Source: Negativicutes bacterium (lineage in GTDB: Bacteria; Bacillota; Negativicutes; Anaeromusales; Anaeromusaceae). Taken from it: a stretch of 64,000 bases of DNA. The DNA lies in assembly GCA_009929485.1 (NCBI GenBank), contig SAAJ01000007.1:1-64000 (forward strand), in the 5' to 3' direction. Positions 27,623-35,215 of this stretch are shown one piece after another (within the stretch, counting starts at the first letter, position 1; each line of letters begins with the position of its first letter). Position numbers and translations under genes: made by a program. The notes below the pieces were generated by a model. That model searched no databases. It was given only the letters and a program-made list of their open reading frames with translations, and was not told the origin of the DNA.

Positions 27623-28402
27623 TTACTCTTGCATCAATTTAGCAATAACTTGCTCCCATGCTTCTTCACAAGCTGGAGAACCGGCCTGATCCGGAAGACC
27701 TTGATCGCCTCCCAACATAACCAACGGATCTAATGGCAAGGCGCCTAAAAAAGGAATATTCTTTTCAGCCGCCAGCTTTTCTCCGCCTCCTTGACCGAAC
27801 GGATAATGACAATGTCCGCAATCAGGGCAAATAAAACCGCTCATATTTTCAATCAAGCCCCGCAAAGGCAGCTTAACAGCCGCCGCAAAATTCAGCGATT
27901 TTCGCACATCCGCCAATGAAACCTCTTGCGGGGTTGTCACGACGATTCCTTCACATTGCGGCACATCTTGAACCAAGGTTAAAGGCTCATCACCGGTGCC
28001 AGGAGGGCTGTCCATCAAGAGAACGTCCAAGTTTCCCCAATCGGTATCGCCAAGCAATTGCTGTATCAGACCAATCTTCAAAGGCCCGCGCCAAATTAAT
28101 GCTTCGTCAGGTGTGTTGAGCAGCCCCTGCATCGTAACGACTTTTACATTCGGCCCATGAGTAAAGGGCTGAATTCTATCCCCTACAGCTGTATGCTGCT
28201 GCCCCCGCATGCCAAAAATGCCGCTTTGGCTCGGTCCGTGCAAGTCCGCGTCCAACACGCCCACTTTCCAGCCTTTAGCCGCCAGACGGACTGCTAACTG
28301 CGCGGTTACCGTGCTTTTACCCACGCCTCCTTTACCGCTCATAACCAGCCAGCGGCGTTTAATGCCTGCAAGATTTTTCTCGATCTTCGTCATTTCACTC
28401 AT
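27623..28402 (-). CDS. Mrp/NBP35-type P-loop ATPase (Fe-S or metallocofactor carrier)
   Basis: A 259-aa ATPase with deviant Walker A MSGKGGVGKST, Walker B-like LLMDSPPGTGDEPLT and the C-terminal CPDCGHCHYPF, whose CxxC Cys bridge a cluster between two monomers in NBP35 proteins. It should assemble or carry an iron-sulfur cluster in an ATP-dependent way. GAAGGAG precedes the ATG. It is co-directional with two MinD-type ATPases upstream and DUF1847 downstream. In Desulfovibrio an Mrp of this sort works with the NifX-like orange protein. Confidence 0.93.
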   Translation of the reverse strand: MSEMTKIEKNLAGIKRRWLVMSGKGGVGKSTVTAQLAVRLAAKGWKVGVLDADLHGPSQSGIFGMRGQQHTAVGDRIQPFTHGPNVKVVTMQGLLNTPDEALIWRGPLKIGLIQQLLGDTDWGNLDVLLMDSPPGTGDEPLTLVQDVPQCEGIVVTTPQEVSLADVRKSLNFAAAVKLPLRGLIENMSGFICPDCGHCHYPFGQGGGEKLAAEKNIPFLGALPLDPLVMLGGDQGLPDQAGSPACEEAWEQVIAKLMQE

Positions 28403-28460
28403 AGTTCCTACTCCTTCAATTTTTCTATAATATTTTCTTTATCACAAGCCGTGCTTGCTG

Positions 28461-29318
28461 CTATAACGCTTTTTGCACGTTCTGCCATAATAGTTGGATT
28501 GCTGTCTGCAGTTCTTTGCCGCCGCTTTCCCAAATGCTGCAGCCTTCGGAAGACGCCTTGCGAAAGGCTTCATGATAAGGAAGTTCGCCTACCGGCACAA
28601 GCCCCGAATCCGCAATCCATTTTCTAGCAATGGCTGTTTGCCCCTCATGCAAGGTCGCCTTATTAATACATGCCAGCACCGGAACTTCAAAGTGTTTTGC
28701 CAGCGCCACTAAGCGTTTCGCATCAGCCAAGCCGCTTCCTGTCGGTTCTAATACCAACAGCACAGCATCAGCCCCGGTTAAAGAAGCAATCGTAGGACAG
28801 CCTACACCGGGAGGACCGTCGACCAAAAGCCATTCCGCCCCCTGCAGCAGAGCCCGTTCTTTAGCCTCCCGACGCACCTGAGAAACTAACTTCCCCGAAT
28901 TTTCAATTGCAATGCCCAATTCCGCATGTACCAAAGTCCCAAAGGGACTTTCCGATACCAGCCAACAGCCTGCCTGCCGTTCCCTCATATCCACCGCTTT
29001 TTGCGGACATACCAATGCACAGGCGCCGCAGCCTTCACAAGCAAGCTCGTCTACTACTCCGGCGCTAGTAATAGCACCAAAGCGACACACTTCTTCACAT
29101 TTCCCACAGCTCGTACAAAGAGCTTGATCGACAAACGCTTCCAGCCCCGCAAAAAAAGGTTGCCTTTCAATTTCTTTCGCGTTCAGCGTCAGATAAAAAT
29201 TAGCGGCATCAACATCGCAATCCACCAAAACCTTTTTTTCTAAAATGCGCGCCAACGCAGCACTCACCGAAGTTTTGCCACTGCCGCCTTTGCCGCTTAG
29301 CACAACAATTTCTTTCAT
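28461..29318 (-). CDS. MinD-superfamily ATPase with 2[4Fe-4S] ferredoxin insert
   Basis: A P-loop ATPase with an N-terminal VLSGKGGSGKTS and, between residues about 60-115, two ferredoxin motifs: CTSCGKCEEVCRFGA and CEGCGACALVCPQKA. The rest is the MinD fold, with LLVDGPPGVGCPTIA as Walker B. This architecture is known from the MinD-type ATPases beside the orange-protein genes of Desulfovibrio and from Mo/Fe-S gene sets elsewhere. It overlaps the next upstream ATPase gene by 4 bp and probably works with it as a heterodimer. Confidence 0.92.
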   Translation of the reverse strand: MKEIVVLSGKGGSGKTSVSAALARILEKKVLVDCDVDAANFYLTLNAKEIERQPFFAGLEAFVDQALCTSCGKCEEVCRFGAITSAGVVDELACEGCGACALVCPQKAVDMRERQAGCWLVSESPFGTLVHAELGIAIENSGKLVSQVRREAKERALLQGAEWLLVDGPPGVGCPTIASLTGADAVLLVLEPTGSGLADAKRLVALAKHFEVPVLACINKATLHEGQTAIARKWIADSGLVPVGELPYHEAFRKASSEGCSIWESGGKELQTAIQLLWQNVQKAL

Positions 29319-30175
29319 ACTTTATCCCCCTTGGCCAACGCTCTCACTTGCAGCCAAAAATTCGGCCAATCCACCGAAATCTGCGTATCGATATTCCCAG
29401 CAGCATATTTTTGGGCAAATTCCCTAGAATAAGGAATCCGCAAAAGGAGCGGCACGTTCATAGTCTGGCATAGTTTTTCTACTTCTTTTTCCAGATGACT
29501 TCCATCGCTTTTATTGAGCACAACTCCCGCCGGAATGCCAATCCTGGCTGCGACAGAAAGAGCGCCTCTCAAATCATGAATGCCAAACAAGCTTGGTTCC
29601 GTAACCAAAATGCAGCAATCGCTCCCTTTGACAGCCGCTACCATGGAACAGGTAGTTCCAGGAGGACAATCAACAAGGGTCAACTCCGGCTTTCCTGCAG
29701 CTGCCGCTTTTTTAGCCGCATCAATTACGACTGTGCTTGCTACGCTGCCAATTTTGAGCAGTCCTTGGATATATACATGTTCCTGCCCGTCTTTTCGCCA
29801 AACACCACAGCGCACCTGCCCCACTTCTTCTGGCCGCTCCCGCAATACCTGCGCCGGACAATGTCGGACACAAACACCGCAAGAATGGCATAATTCCGGA
29901 AATACCATTGGTTTTCCCCCAGCCATAGCCAGGGCTTGAAAACGACATAGATCCGCACAAGTACCACATCCAATACACTCGCCGAACAATTCAGGAACTT
30001 GCCTCGTCACTACTTGTTCCTGACGCCACTCTACCTCACCAAAAACATCGCCATCAGGCGCTTCTACATCACAATCAACCCAAATAATACTATCGGTTGG
30101 CGCTTTCTGCATCATCAATGTCGTCAGAGTAGTCTTTCCAGTACCGCCTTTGCCGCTGGCAATGCTAATACGCAT
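29315..30175 (-). CDS. MinD-superfamily ATPase with 2[4Fe-4S] ferredoxin insert, paralogue
   Basis: Paralogue of the downstream gene, 286 aa. Deviant Walker A is ASGKGGTGKTTL, the ferredoxin motifs are CIGCGTCADLCRFQA and CHSCGVCVRHCPAQV, and Walker B is LVDCPPGTTCSM. AAAAGGAG fixes the start at 30175; the longer frame would extend into the operator region. It is the first gene of the operon and lies behind the promoter with two GAAA-N4-TTTC palindromes. The two ATPases are likely an obligate pair. Confidence 0.92.
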   Translation of the reverse strand: MRISIASGKGGTGKTTLTTLMMQKAPTDSIIWVDCDVEAPDGDVFGEVEWRQEQVVTRQVPELFGECIGCGTCADLCRFQALAMAGGKPMVFPELCHSCGVCVRHCPAQVLRERPEEVGQVRCGVWRKDGQEHVYIQGLLKIGSVASTVVIDAAKKAAAAGKPELTLVDCPPGTTCSMVAAVKGSDCCILVTEPSLFGIHDLRGALSVAARIGIPAGVVLNKSDGSHLEKEVEKLCQTMNVPLLLRIPYSREFAQKYAAGNIDTQISVDWPNFWLQVRALAKGDKV

Positions 30176-30213
30176 AAGTTCACTCCTTTTAAAGTTTTCT
30201 AAAAGTTCATTAA

Positions 30214-30338
30214 GAAATATGTTTCTTTTATATAAATCTATCCTACCACTTGAAGATTTTTTCGTCAATTACGAAATAAGTTTCTTTTTTCTTGACAATT
30301 CCCAATATGTATCTTATGCTCAATTTGAAACATATTTC
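30214..30338. promoter_or_regulatory. Divergent promoters with three GAAA-N4-TTTC palindromes
   Basis: Minus promoter: TTGACG (plus 30263-30268), 17 bp, TAGGAT (30240-30245), for the MinD operon. Plus promoter: TTGACA (30292-30297), 17 bp, TATGCT (30315-30320). Palindromes: 30214-30225 and 30327-30338, both GAAACATATTTC when read along their own transcript and both just past a predicted start; the third, 30273-30284, GAAACTTATTTC on the minus strand, lies between the two -35 boxes. The arrangement is mirror-symmetric. Confidence 0.7.
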
Positions 30339-30433
30339 TTTTCAGTTTTCAATCAGCCTCATCTTATACGGATTCAAGCGAAAGTAATTCAAAAGCCTGC
30401 GCAAATCCATCGTTCACGCAGGCTCTTCTTGTT
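30327..30433 (+). ncRNA. Candidate small RNA, about 107 nt
   Basis: Starts at the plus promoter described at 30292-30320 and runs to a hairpin with AGCCTGCG (30394-30401) and CGCAGGCT (30417-30424) followed by CTTCTTGTT. No ORF with an SD lies between, and the next gene is on the other strand. The same hairpin also terminates the TSCPD gene from the minus side, where its tail is TTTTGAATT, so the plus-side terminator role is less sure. Confidence 0.4.
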
Positions 30434-30437
30434 CAAG

Positions 30438-30692
30438 TTACGCAGTGTGTTCTTGTCTTTTTTGCCATTCCTCTAATGCTTGCGCTAATTGATCTGTACA
30501 AGAAGTACCATTGCGACATAGATTGCCTCTGAATTTATCAATAAATTCTTGTACGTCCATTCCTTCCACCAAAATACCAATAGCCCGTAAGTTCCCGGGA
30601 CATCCTCCTTTAAAAGAAACCTGACTCAATTTCCCCTCATAAATTTCAAAAGAAATTTCCTTTGCACAAGACCCGACTGTCTTATACTTCAT
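30438..30692 (-). CDS. TSCPD-domain protein (TIGR03905-like)
   Basis: An 84-aa protein paralogous to the one at 8571: VGSCAKEISFEI near the start, FKGGCPGNLRAIG in the middle and CRNGTSCTDQLAQALEEW at the end. All four Cys blocks are conserved between the two copies. GAGGTG precedes the ATG at 30692. Its own promoter carries one GAAA-N4-TTTC palindrome, linking it to the MinD operon. The molecular role is unknown. Confidence 0.88.
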   Translation of the reverse strand: MKYKTVGSCAKEISFEIYEGKLSQVSFKGGCPGNLRAIGILVEGMDVQEFIDKFRGNLCRNGTSCTDQLAQALEEWQKRQEHTA

Positions 30693-30727
30693 ACGAATCA
30701 CCTCATTAAGTGTACTTTGTCCTTCTC

Positions 30728-30756
30728 AGCTTAATGAAACAAATTTCATTTGTCAA
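30728..30756 (-). promoter_or_regulatory. Promoter of the TSCPD gene with palindrome in the spacer
   Basis: Minus strand: TTGACA (plus 30751-30756), 17-bp spacer, TAAGCT (30728-30733). Between them AATGAAA (30733-30739) and TTTCATT (30744-30750) form a perfect palindrome around CAAA, the fourth copy of the GAAA-N4-TTTC type. Placement in the spacer is typical of a repressor site. The divergent NifX-like gene shares the region. Confidence 0.65.
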
Positions 30757-30778
30757 TAATTATCAAGGAGGAATTAAT

Positions 30779-31153
30779 ATGAACCCGTGCAACACTCGCC
30801 CTGATATCGTTTTAACCAGCCGTGGCTTGCATCCTGAAGCAGCTTTAGACCCTCGCTTTCGCGGCGCTTCTTTTTTAGCCGCATACTGGAAGCAGCCGGA
30901 AAAGTGGCTATTCATTTCACTAACGACGGATCAGCCCAATAGTAAAGAGCAGGAAACTGTTAAAAAAATTTTAGACTGGCAACCTTCATGTATTGTCACT
31001 GGTTATATTGGTTTACAGTCCTTCCGTTCTTTAGCCAGAGCAAACATCAAAATTTACACTTACGAAAAAGGCTCTATCATAGACTGCGTGCATGCAGCCT
31101 TAAACAATACTCTTCCATTATTAAACCATTCTAACGCCCTTGATCTTCATTAA
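30779..31153 (+). CDS. NifX/NifB-type dinitrogenase cofactor-domain protein (divergent)
   Basis: A 124-aa protein of the NifX-like fold. The central CIVTGYIGLQSFRSLARANIKIYTYEKGS matches the family pattern GHVGPxAFRxLxxxGIKVY, though the Gly-His is replaced by Gly-Tyr. The N terminus MNPCNTRPDIVLTSRG differs from the usual metal-binding strand. In ORP and NafY-like proteins this fold holds a Mo- or Fe-containing cluster. GGAGG precedes the ATG. It diverges from the TSCPD gene and has its own terminator. Confidence 0.7.
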   Translation: MNPCNTRPDIVLTSRGLHPEAALDPRFRGASFLAAYWKQPEKWLFISLTTDQPNSKEQETVKKILDWQPSCIVTGYIGLQSFRSLARANIKIYTYEKGSIIDCVHAALNNTLPLLNHSNALDLH

Positions 31154-31161
31154 AACTTCAT

Positions 31162-31207
31162 AGAGCTGCAGACATCTGAAAACGCAGAATGTCCGCAGCT
31201 CTTTTCT
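31162..31207 (+). terminator. Intrinsic terminator
   Basis: AGAGCTGCAGACAT (31162-31175) pairs with ATGTCCGCAGCTCT (31189-31202), followed by TTTCT. It ends the NifX-like gene. Confidence 0.8.
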
Positions 31208-31218
31208 ATGCCTGACAT

Positions 31219-31608
31219 TCATACCACATCATCAGCAGCAGATGATGTTTTTCCTAAATATTCTTCCACTGCAGCATGCAATGCCGCAGCTCCCAAGTTG
31301 GAACAATGTTTTTTAACTTCCGGCAAGCCCCCTAAAGCCTGCAAAATATCCTCTTCGCTAATAGCAAGGGCTTCTTCCAAGGTTTTCCCTTGCGCCAAAA
31401 CGGTTGTCATACTGCCAGAAGCAATAGCCGGCGCACAACCAAACACAAGAAAACTGCAGCGTTTAATCCGTCCTTCGTCAACTTTAATAAAAATAACGCA
31501 CTGATCCCCGCAATCGCCGTCTCCCATTACACCAATACTGTCCGCATCCTTCATCAGCCCCACATTTTTCGGTTCTGTAAAATGCTCCATTACCATTTCA
31601 GAATACAT
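31219..31608 (-). CDS. NifU/IscU-like Fe-S scaffold protein
   Basis: A 129-aa scaffold of the NifU N-terminal family. Cluster ligands are in GDGDCGDQCVIF, FGCAPAIASGSM and KKHCSNLGAAALH, three Cys with the usual spacing. The middle motif reads GCAPAIAS where most members have GCGAAIAS. It builds a [2Fe-2S] or [4Fe-4S] cluster for transfer to apoproteins. No cysteine desulfurase lies beside it. The gene stands between the NifX-like gene and an ABC exporter on the minus strand; AGAGGTG precedes the ATG. Confidence 0.9.
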   Translation of the reverse strand: MYSEMVMEHFTEPKNVGLMKDADSIGVMGDGDCGDQCVIFIKVDEGRIKRCSFLVFGCAPAIASGSMTTVLAQGKTLEEALAISEEDILQALGGLPEVKKHCSNLGAAALHAAVEEYLGKTSSAADDVV

Positions 31609-31658
31609 AGCACACCTCTTTACTAATCACTTGCTTTCGCACCGCAGAATCTCACTTC

Positions 31659-32393
31659 TTATTGAATCCACTTCTTTTTAATATTTTGAGTACTATACCA
31701 AAACAAGCCCATTGAAAACACACACAATATTAGAAATTCATCCATTATAGAAAACATAGTCGTACCATTTATAGCCCCGCGCAGCATGTCTGCTCCATAT
31801 GTCAAAGGCAAGCAATACGATACCGGTTGCAGCCAAGCCGGAAGATTCTCTACAGGAATAAAAAGCCCGCACAAAAACATCATCGGAAAGCGAAAGAAAT
31901 TGGAAAAAGTTTGCGCTTCAAATACTTCACTGGCGGAAACCGCAATATAAAGACCTAAAAATGTGGAAGTCGCCGCAATAAGAACTATTGCTAGAAATAG
32001 AACAACCCAATCTACGCCGGATAAGTCGATCAAAAAAGAAGCAAAAAATACCGGCACCAACGCATTCACAATCCCAAATAAAATTGCGCCGCTCGTTTTA
32101 GCCAGCATTAATATATTTAAGCTAATGGGGGCCAGCAAAAGCCGCTCAAAGGATCTGCTTTTCCGTTCAAACGTAATAGTAACCGCCAACATGGAAGTGG
32201 CGCCGAATAAAATAGACAAACCCATCACACCAGGCAAAAGCTCTTTAATGTCAATAGCACTTTGTGTACGGATAAAAAACATCAATGTCCACGATATAGG
32301 AAACAACAAGCCCCAACTAATATTAGGCGGCTTTAAATAATATGTTTTCATATCTTTACAAAGGATGGCCCAAAAAGCAATACTTTCCCTCAT
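31659..32393 (-). CDS. ABC-2-type transporter permease
   Basis: A 244-aa membrane protein with six predicted helices and an ABC-2 signature near the end (FRFPMMFLCGLFIPVENLPAWLQPVSYCLPLTYGADMLRG). It pairs with the ATPase encoded just upstream, overlapping by 4 bp. Such DrrB/NodJ-like exporters move drugs, lipids or polysaccharides out of the cytoplasm. The substrate is unknown; the position inside a metallocofactor region may be meaningful but is not proof of a link. Confidence 0.9.
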   Translation of the reverse strand: MRESIAFWAILCKDMKTYYLKPPNISWGLLFPISWTLMFFIRTQSAIDIKELLPGVMGLSILFGATSMLAVTITFERKSRSFERLLLAPISLNILMLAKTSGAILFGIVNALVPVFFASFLIDLSGVDWVVLFLAIVLIAATSTFLGLYIAVSASEVFEAQTFSNFFRFPMMFLCGLFIPVENLPAWLQPVSYCLPLTYGADMLRGAINGTTMFSIMDEFLILCVFSMGLFWYSTQNIKKKWIQ

Positions 32394-33352
32394 CGCTGCG
32401 CACCTTCCTTTTCCTTGCGCATCTGTGCCAACCCAATGCCTGTAATATTTACAAATACATCCTCTAAAGAAGGCTTAATCCATTTCGCCTCGTACACCAT
32501 AACGCCGCGCTTTGAAAAAAAGCTCATAAACGGCATAAGTTCGACTCTTTCGCTAGTCAGCACTCGTACTGTTTTCTCATCCGACATATCTACTTGTACA
32601 GGTAACATTTGGGTTAGTTCTTGCTGTAAAGAAGGAGCCTTTCCTTCCACTCGAAACTCAAGTACATGCTGCCTTTGCCCTTCTTGCAATAAGGCTTCTA
32701 CCATTCCCATGCGCACCAATTTCCCTTTAACTATAAACGCAACACGGTGGCATAACTTTTCCGCTTCTTCAATGTGATGCGTAGTTAGAAATACTGTCAC
32801 TCCCGTACGGTTGAGTTCCCATATAAGGGTACGTATTTGCCGAACACTTTCTACGTCAAGTCCTGTTGTAGGCTCGTCCAAAAATAATATTTCCGGCTCA
32901 TGAAGCAATCCCGCAGCAATAGTCAGTTTCCGTTTCATACCTTTTGAATATGCCTTGAAGGGTTTATTCCCCGCTTCTGACAATCCGAACACTTCCAGCA
33001 ATTCTCGTGCTCGACGCTCTCTTCTTCTTTTCTCCATTCCATACAAAGATCCGCAAAAAATCAAATTATCAAAGCCATTCATTTCATCATATAAATTACT
33101 TTCATCCGCTACCACGCCGATACGGCGCTGTGCATCTTTTACCCTGGCAACACAATCTACGTCGCCTAGACGAATCTCTCCGGCTGTCACCCTTGCCAGC
33201 CCTATCAACATATTGATTGTCGTTGTTTTTCCGGCTCCATTAGGTCCTAAAAAGCCGAATATTTCGCCTGCTTCTACAGAAAAATCGATTCCATCTACTG
33301 CTGCAAAATCTCCGTACTTTTTCCGCAAATTCTTCACTTCCAGCAAGGCCAT
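32390..33352 (-). CDS. ABC transporter ATP-binding protein (DrrA-like)
   Basis: A 320-aa ATPase with Walker A GPNGAGKTTTI, the signature KAYSKGMKRKL, Walker B EILFLDEPTTGLD and the H-loop TTHHIEEA. The C-terminal 90 residues are the DrrA-type extension that contacts the permease. AGGAGG lies 8 nt before the ATG at 33352, so an in-frame GTG just before it is not used. It forms an exporter with the overlapping permease gene. Confidence 0.93.
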   Translation of the reverse strand: MALLEVKNLRKKYGDFAAVDGIDFSVEAGEIFGFLGPNGAGKTTTINMLIGLARVTAGEIRLGDVDCVARVKDAQRRIGVVADESNLYDEMNGFDNLIFCGSLYGMEKRRRERRARELLEVFGLSEAGNKPFKAYSKGMKRKLTIAAGLLHEPEILFLDEPTTGLDVESVRQIRTLIWELNRTGVTVFLTTHHIEEAEKLCHRVAFIVKGKLVRMGMVEALLQEGQRQHVLEFRVEGKAPSLQQELTQMLPVQVDMSDEKTVRVLTSERVELMPFMSFFSKRGVMVYEAKWIKPSLEDVFVNITGIGLAQMRKEKEGAQR

Positions 33353-33393
33353 CACTTACACCTCCTGAAACCATAACGCCAAAATAGGACAAA

Positions 33394-33419
33394 AGCGTCA
33401 GAGCTCTCGCTCTAACGCT
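33394..33419 (-). terminator. Intrinsic terminator
   Basis: AGCGTCAGAGC and GCTCTAACGCT arms; on the minus strand the hairpin is followed by TTTTGTCC. It ends the CoA-ligase-like gene before the ABC transporter genes. Confidence 0.65.
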
Positions 33420-33424
33420 CATTT

Positions 33425-34309
33425 TTAGAATTCTTCCGGTATAAATTTAGGATACGGGCTACCGCAACGGCAAGATTTTTCTGCAAACCGCCCTGCCCAG
33501 CCAGTTCGCATGCGGATCGCTGGAGAACTTCGCCGCCTCAGCGCGGTCAGCACTAGCTCGCCTGCCTCACCAGGCGCCGTCAACTCTTGCGTCTGCGGAT
33601 CAATGAGTTCCGGCCAGAAGGAATCAATAGGCAAGTGGAACCCGCCCCCTTGCGGGCACTCCCAAGCGACAAGAGACGCCTGCAGTCCCGGCAAGCCCCA
33701 CTGAAGATACACAGGATAGCCTAAGTACTTTTGCCAAGCTTGTCGTTGTTCTTCGGACACTCCCGCAGTCAAACAAAAGAACGTCCGACAAGTTCCCGAA
33801 CCTTCGCCACTATTCATCCACGCATCCAACAGAGGCGCCGACAACGCACAGGCGCTAGCGCCACATTCGCTGACGGTTTCCCACGGACGCTCACTTAAGG
33901 AAACAACAGTAGTCTGCATAGTTTTAGCGCCTTCTAATACACCCCATGCAGGACCTTCGCCATCCAGTCCATCAGCCACTAATAAAATAGAGGCTAGCGT
34001 CATACCGCAGGAGCGAAGCCAAAAAGCGCTTTTCTGCGCCCAATCGTCCACTTCCTCTACCAAATACGGAGTTGAATTCATTAACCGTGCAACACCGCTT
34101 AAAGGCAGCGTCAAACGCGCAAAAGGAGACGCGGAGGGTTCGGGTTTAGGCTGCAAAGGCAAAGCCGCTAACTCTTTTAGAGGCAGCTTTTCCGAATTCA
34201 CGCCCGCAACGCGGCAACGTTCTTTAAAATCATTGTCTTTTTCCCGGGCCCAAAGCAGACAATCTTGCCAAAGCTCTTCGGGCGAATCTTTCTTAACTTC
34301 TTCGCTCAA
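33425..34309 (-). CDS. Shortened PaaK-like AMP-dependent CoA ligase relative
   Basis: A 294-aa protein that matches phenylacetate-CoA ligases in pieces. The N terminus has ELWQDCLLWAREK and SEKLPLKELAALPL; the C terminus has IDSFWPELIDPQTQELTAPGEAGELVLTALRRRSSPAIRMRTG and RCGSPYPKF. Typical PaaK is about 430 aa. The P-loop-like SSGTTGKP motif of AMP-forming ligases is missing; its place holds RLTLPLSGVARLMNSTPYLV. The C-terminal lid domain is also absent. The gene is open and has an SD with a TTG start, so it is a modified rather than a broken gene. A DVU_1553-type group of CoA-ligase relatives is known beside MinD/NifX genes in Desulfovibrio and fits here. Confidence 0.65.
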   Translation of the reverse strand: MSEEVKKDSPEELWQDCLLWAREKDNDFKERCRVAGVNSEKLPLKELAALPLQPKPEPSASPFARLTLPLSGVARLMNSTPYLVEEVDDWAQKSAFWLRSCGMTLASILLVADGLDGEGPAWGVLEGAKTMQTTVVSLSERPWETVSECGASACALSAPLLDAWMNSGEGSGTCRTFFCLTAGVSEEQRQAWQKYLGYPVYLQWGLPGLQASLVAWECPQGGGFHLPIDSFWPELIDPQTQELTAPGEAGELVLTALRRRSSPAIRMRTGWAGRFAEKSCRCGSPYPKFIPEEF

Positions 34310-34324
34310 AGCTCCACCTCTTTT

Positions 34325-34690
34325 TTACTTATGACCAGTGCAGGGCTGTCCCTCTTCATGAGAGCAAGGATTATCCCCTTGTACCAGTTGTCCGGCCAAA
34401 TACAAACGAACCAGTTCTTGCGGATCTTGCGCCGAAGCGCCGCAGACTACTTCAATACCATGGGTAGCGAAAATCATCTGAGCCTTAACCCCCATGCCTC
34501 CGGCAATAACTTTATGCACGCCCTGCTGCGCCAGCCAGTTAGGAATAACGCCCGGTTCATGCGGCGGCGGTGTCAGCATTTCCATCCCCTGTACCTGTCC
34601 ATTCTCTACAGCAACAATAGCAAACTGCTCGCAATGACCAAAATGAGCGCACAACATTCCCTGATAGGTTGGTACTCCATACTTTTCCAT
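34325..34690 (-). CDS. NifX-type dinitrogenase cofactor-domain protein
   Basis: A 121-aa protein of the NifX/ORP fold. The first strand MEKYGVPTYQGMLCAHFGHCEQFAIV carries CxxHFGHC, a metal-type motif. The middle has VHKVIAGGMGVKAQMIFATHGIEVVCG, matching the family's second half. The C-terminal tail is rich in Cys and His (NPCSHEEGQPCTGHK). It should bind a small Mo/Fe/Cu cluster. GGAGGAGG precedes the ATG at 34690. It follows another NifX gene by about 50 bp. Confidence 0.88.
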   Translation of the reverse strand: MEKYGVPTYQGMLCAHFGHCEQFAIVAVENGQVQGMEMLTPPPHEPGVIPNWLAQQGVHKVIAGGMGVKAQMIFATHGIEVVCGASAQDPQELVRLYLAGQLVQGDNPCSHEEGQPCTGHK

Positions 34691-34738
34691 TAAAATTTCC
34701 TCCTCCAAATTATACCGTTATTATTTTTCGCAATAGAA

Positions 34739-35101
34739 TTACCAATGACCTTCTACATCCGCCTGCAACTGACGCTGCAGTTTGCCAGCTTTCCAGGCTT
34801 CCATGGCGGCTTCTACAGTTAACCCTTCTTGAGCCAAATACACTTCCGCCTGATTGGCTTCCAATACCCGAAATGCTTTTGGACCGACGTGGCCTGTAAT
34901 AACCACTTTTGCCCCCAAACGTTCGACGGCTTGCGCCGCTTGAATCCCAGCTCCTTGAGCTGCATTCATATTAATGGTGTTATTTACACTTTCCCATTTA
35001 CCGCTTTCTGTATCATACACACAGAAAAACGGCGCCCTGCCAAAGCGCAACTCCATTGCTTGACGCGGTTGCTCACTTTGAGCGGTAACCAATACTTTCA
35101 T
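34739..35101 (-). CDS. NifX-type dinitrogenase cofactor-domain protein
   Basis: A 120-aa NifX-fold protein. FGRAPFFCVYDTESG is the first conserved block and VVITGHVGPKAFRVLEANQAEVYLA the second, with the intact GHVGP motif. The N-terminal strand begins MKVLVTAQ. It lacks the C-terminal Cys/His tail of its neighbour. The start at 35101 uses AAAGGGGA. It is the first gene of a NifX-NifX-CoA-ligase-like operon, with GAAA/TTTC sites upstream. Confidence 0.9.
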   Translation of the reverse strand: MKVLVTAQSEQPRQAMELRFGRAPFFCVYDTESGKWESVNNTINMNAAQGAGIQAAQAVERLGAKVVITGHVGPKAFRVLEANQAEVYLAQEGLTVEAAMEAWKAGKLQRQLQADVEGHW

Positions 35102-35117
35102 ATCCATTCCCCTTTCC

Positions 35118-35181
35118 AAAACATATTTCAAAATCATTTTCAAAAAAAGACATTCGAAAATGCCTTTTTGAAAACTGTTTC
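35118..35181 (-). promoter_or_regulatory. Leader region with degenerate GAAA-N4-TTTC sites
   Basis: GAAAACTGTTTC (35170-35181) has perfect GAAA/TTTC arms and is extended to TGAAA/TTTCA. AAAACATATTTC (35118-35129) matches the 30-kb palindromes at 11 of 12 positions. Both lie in the leader of the NifX pair. No clean -35/-10 pair at 17 bp was found. Confidence 0.4.
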
Positions 35182-35215
35182 ACTATGATGATTGTATCGC
35201 AAGCATGCTGCACAG

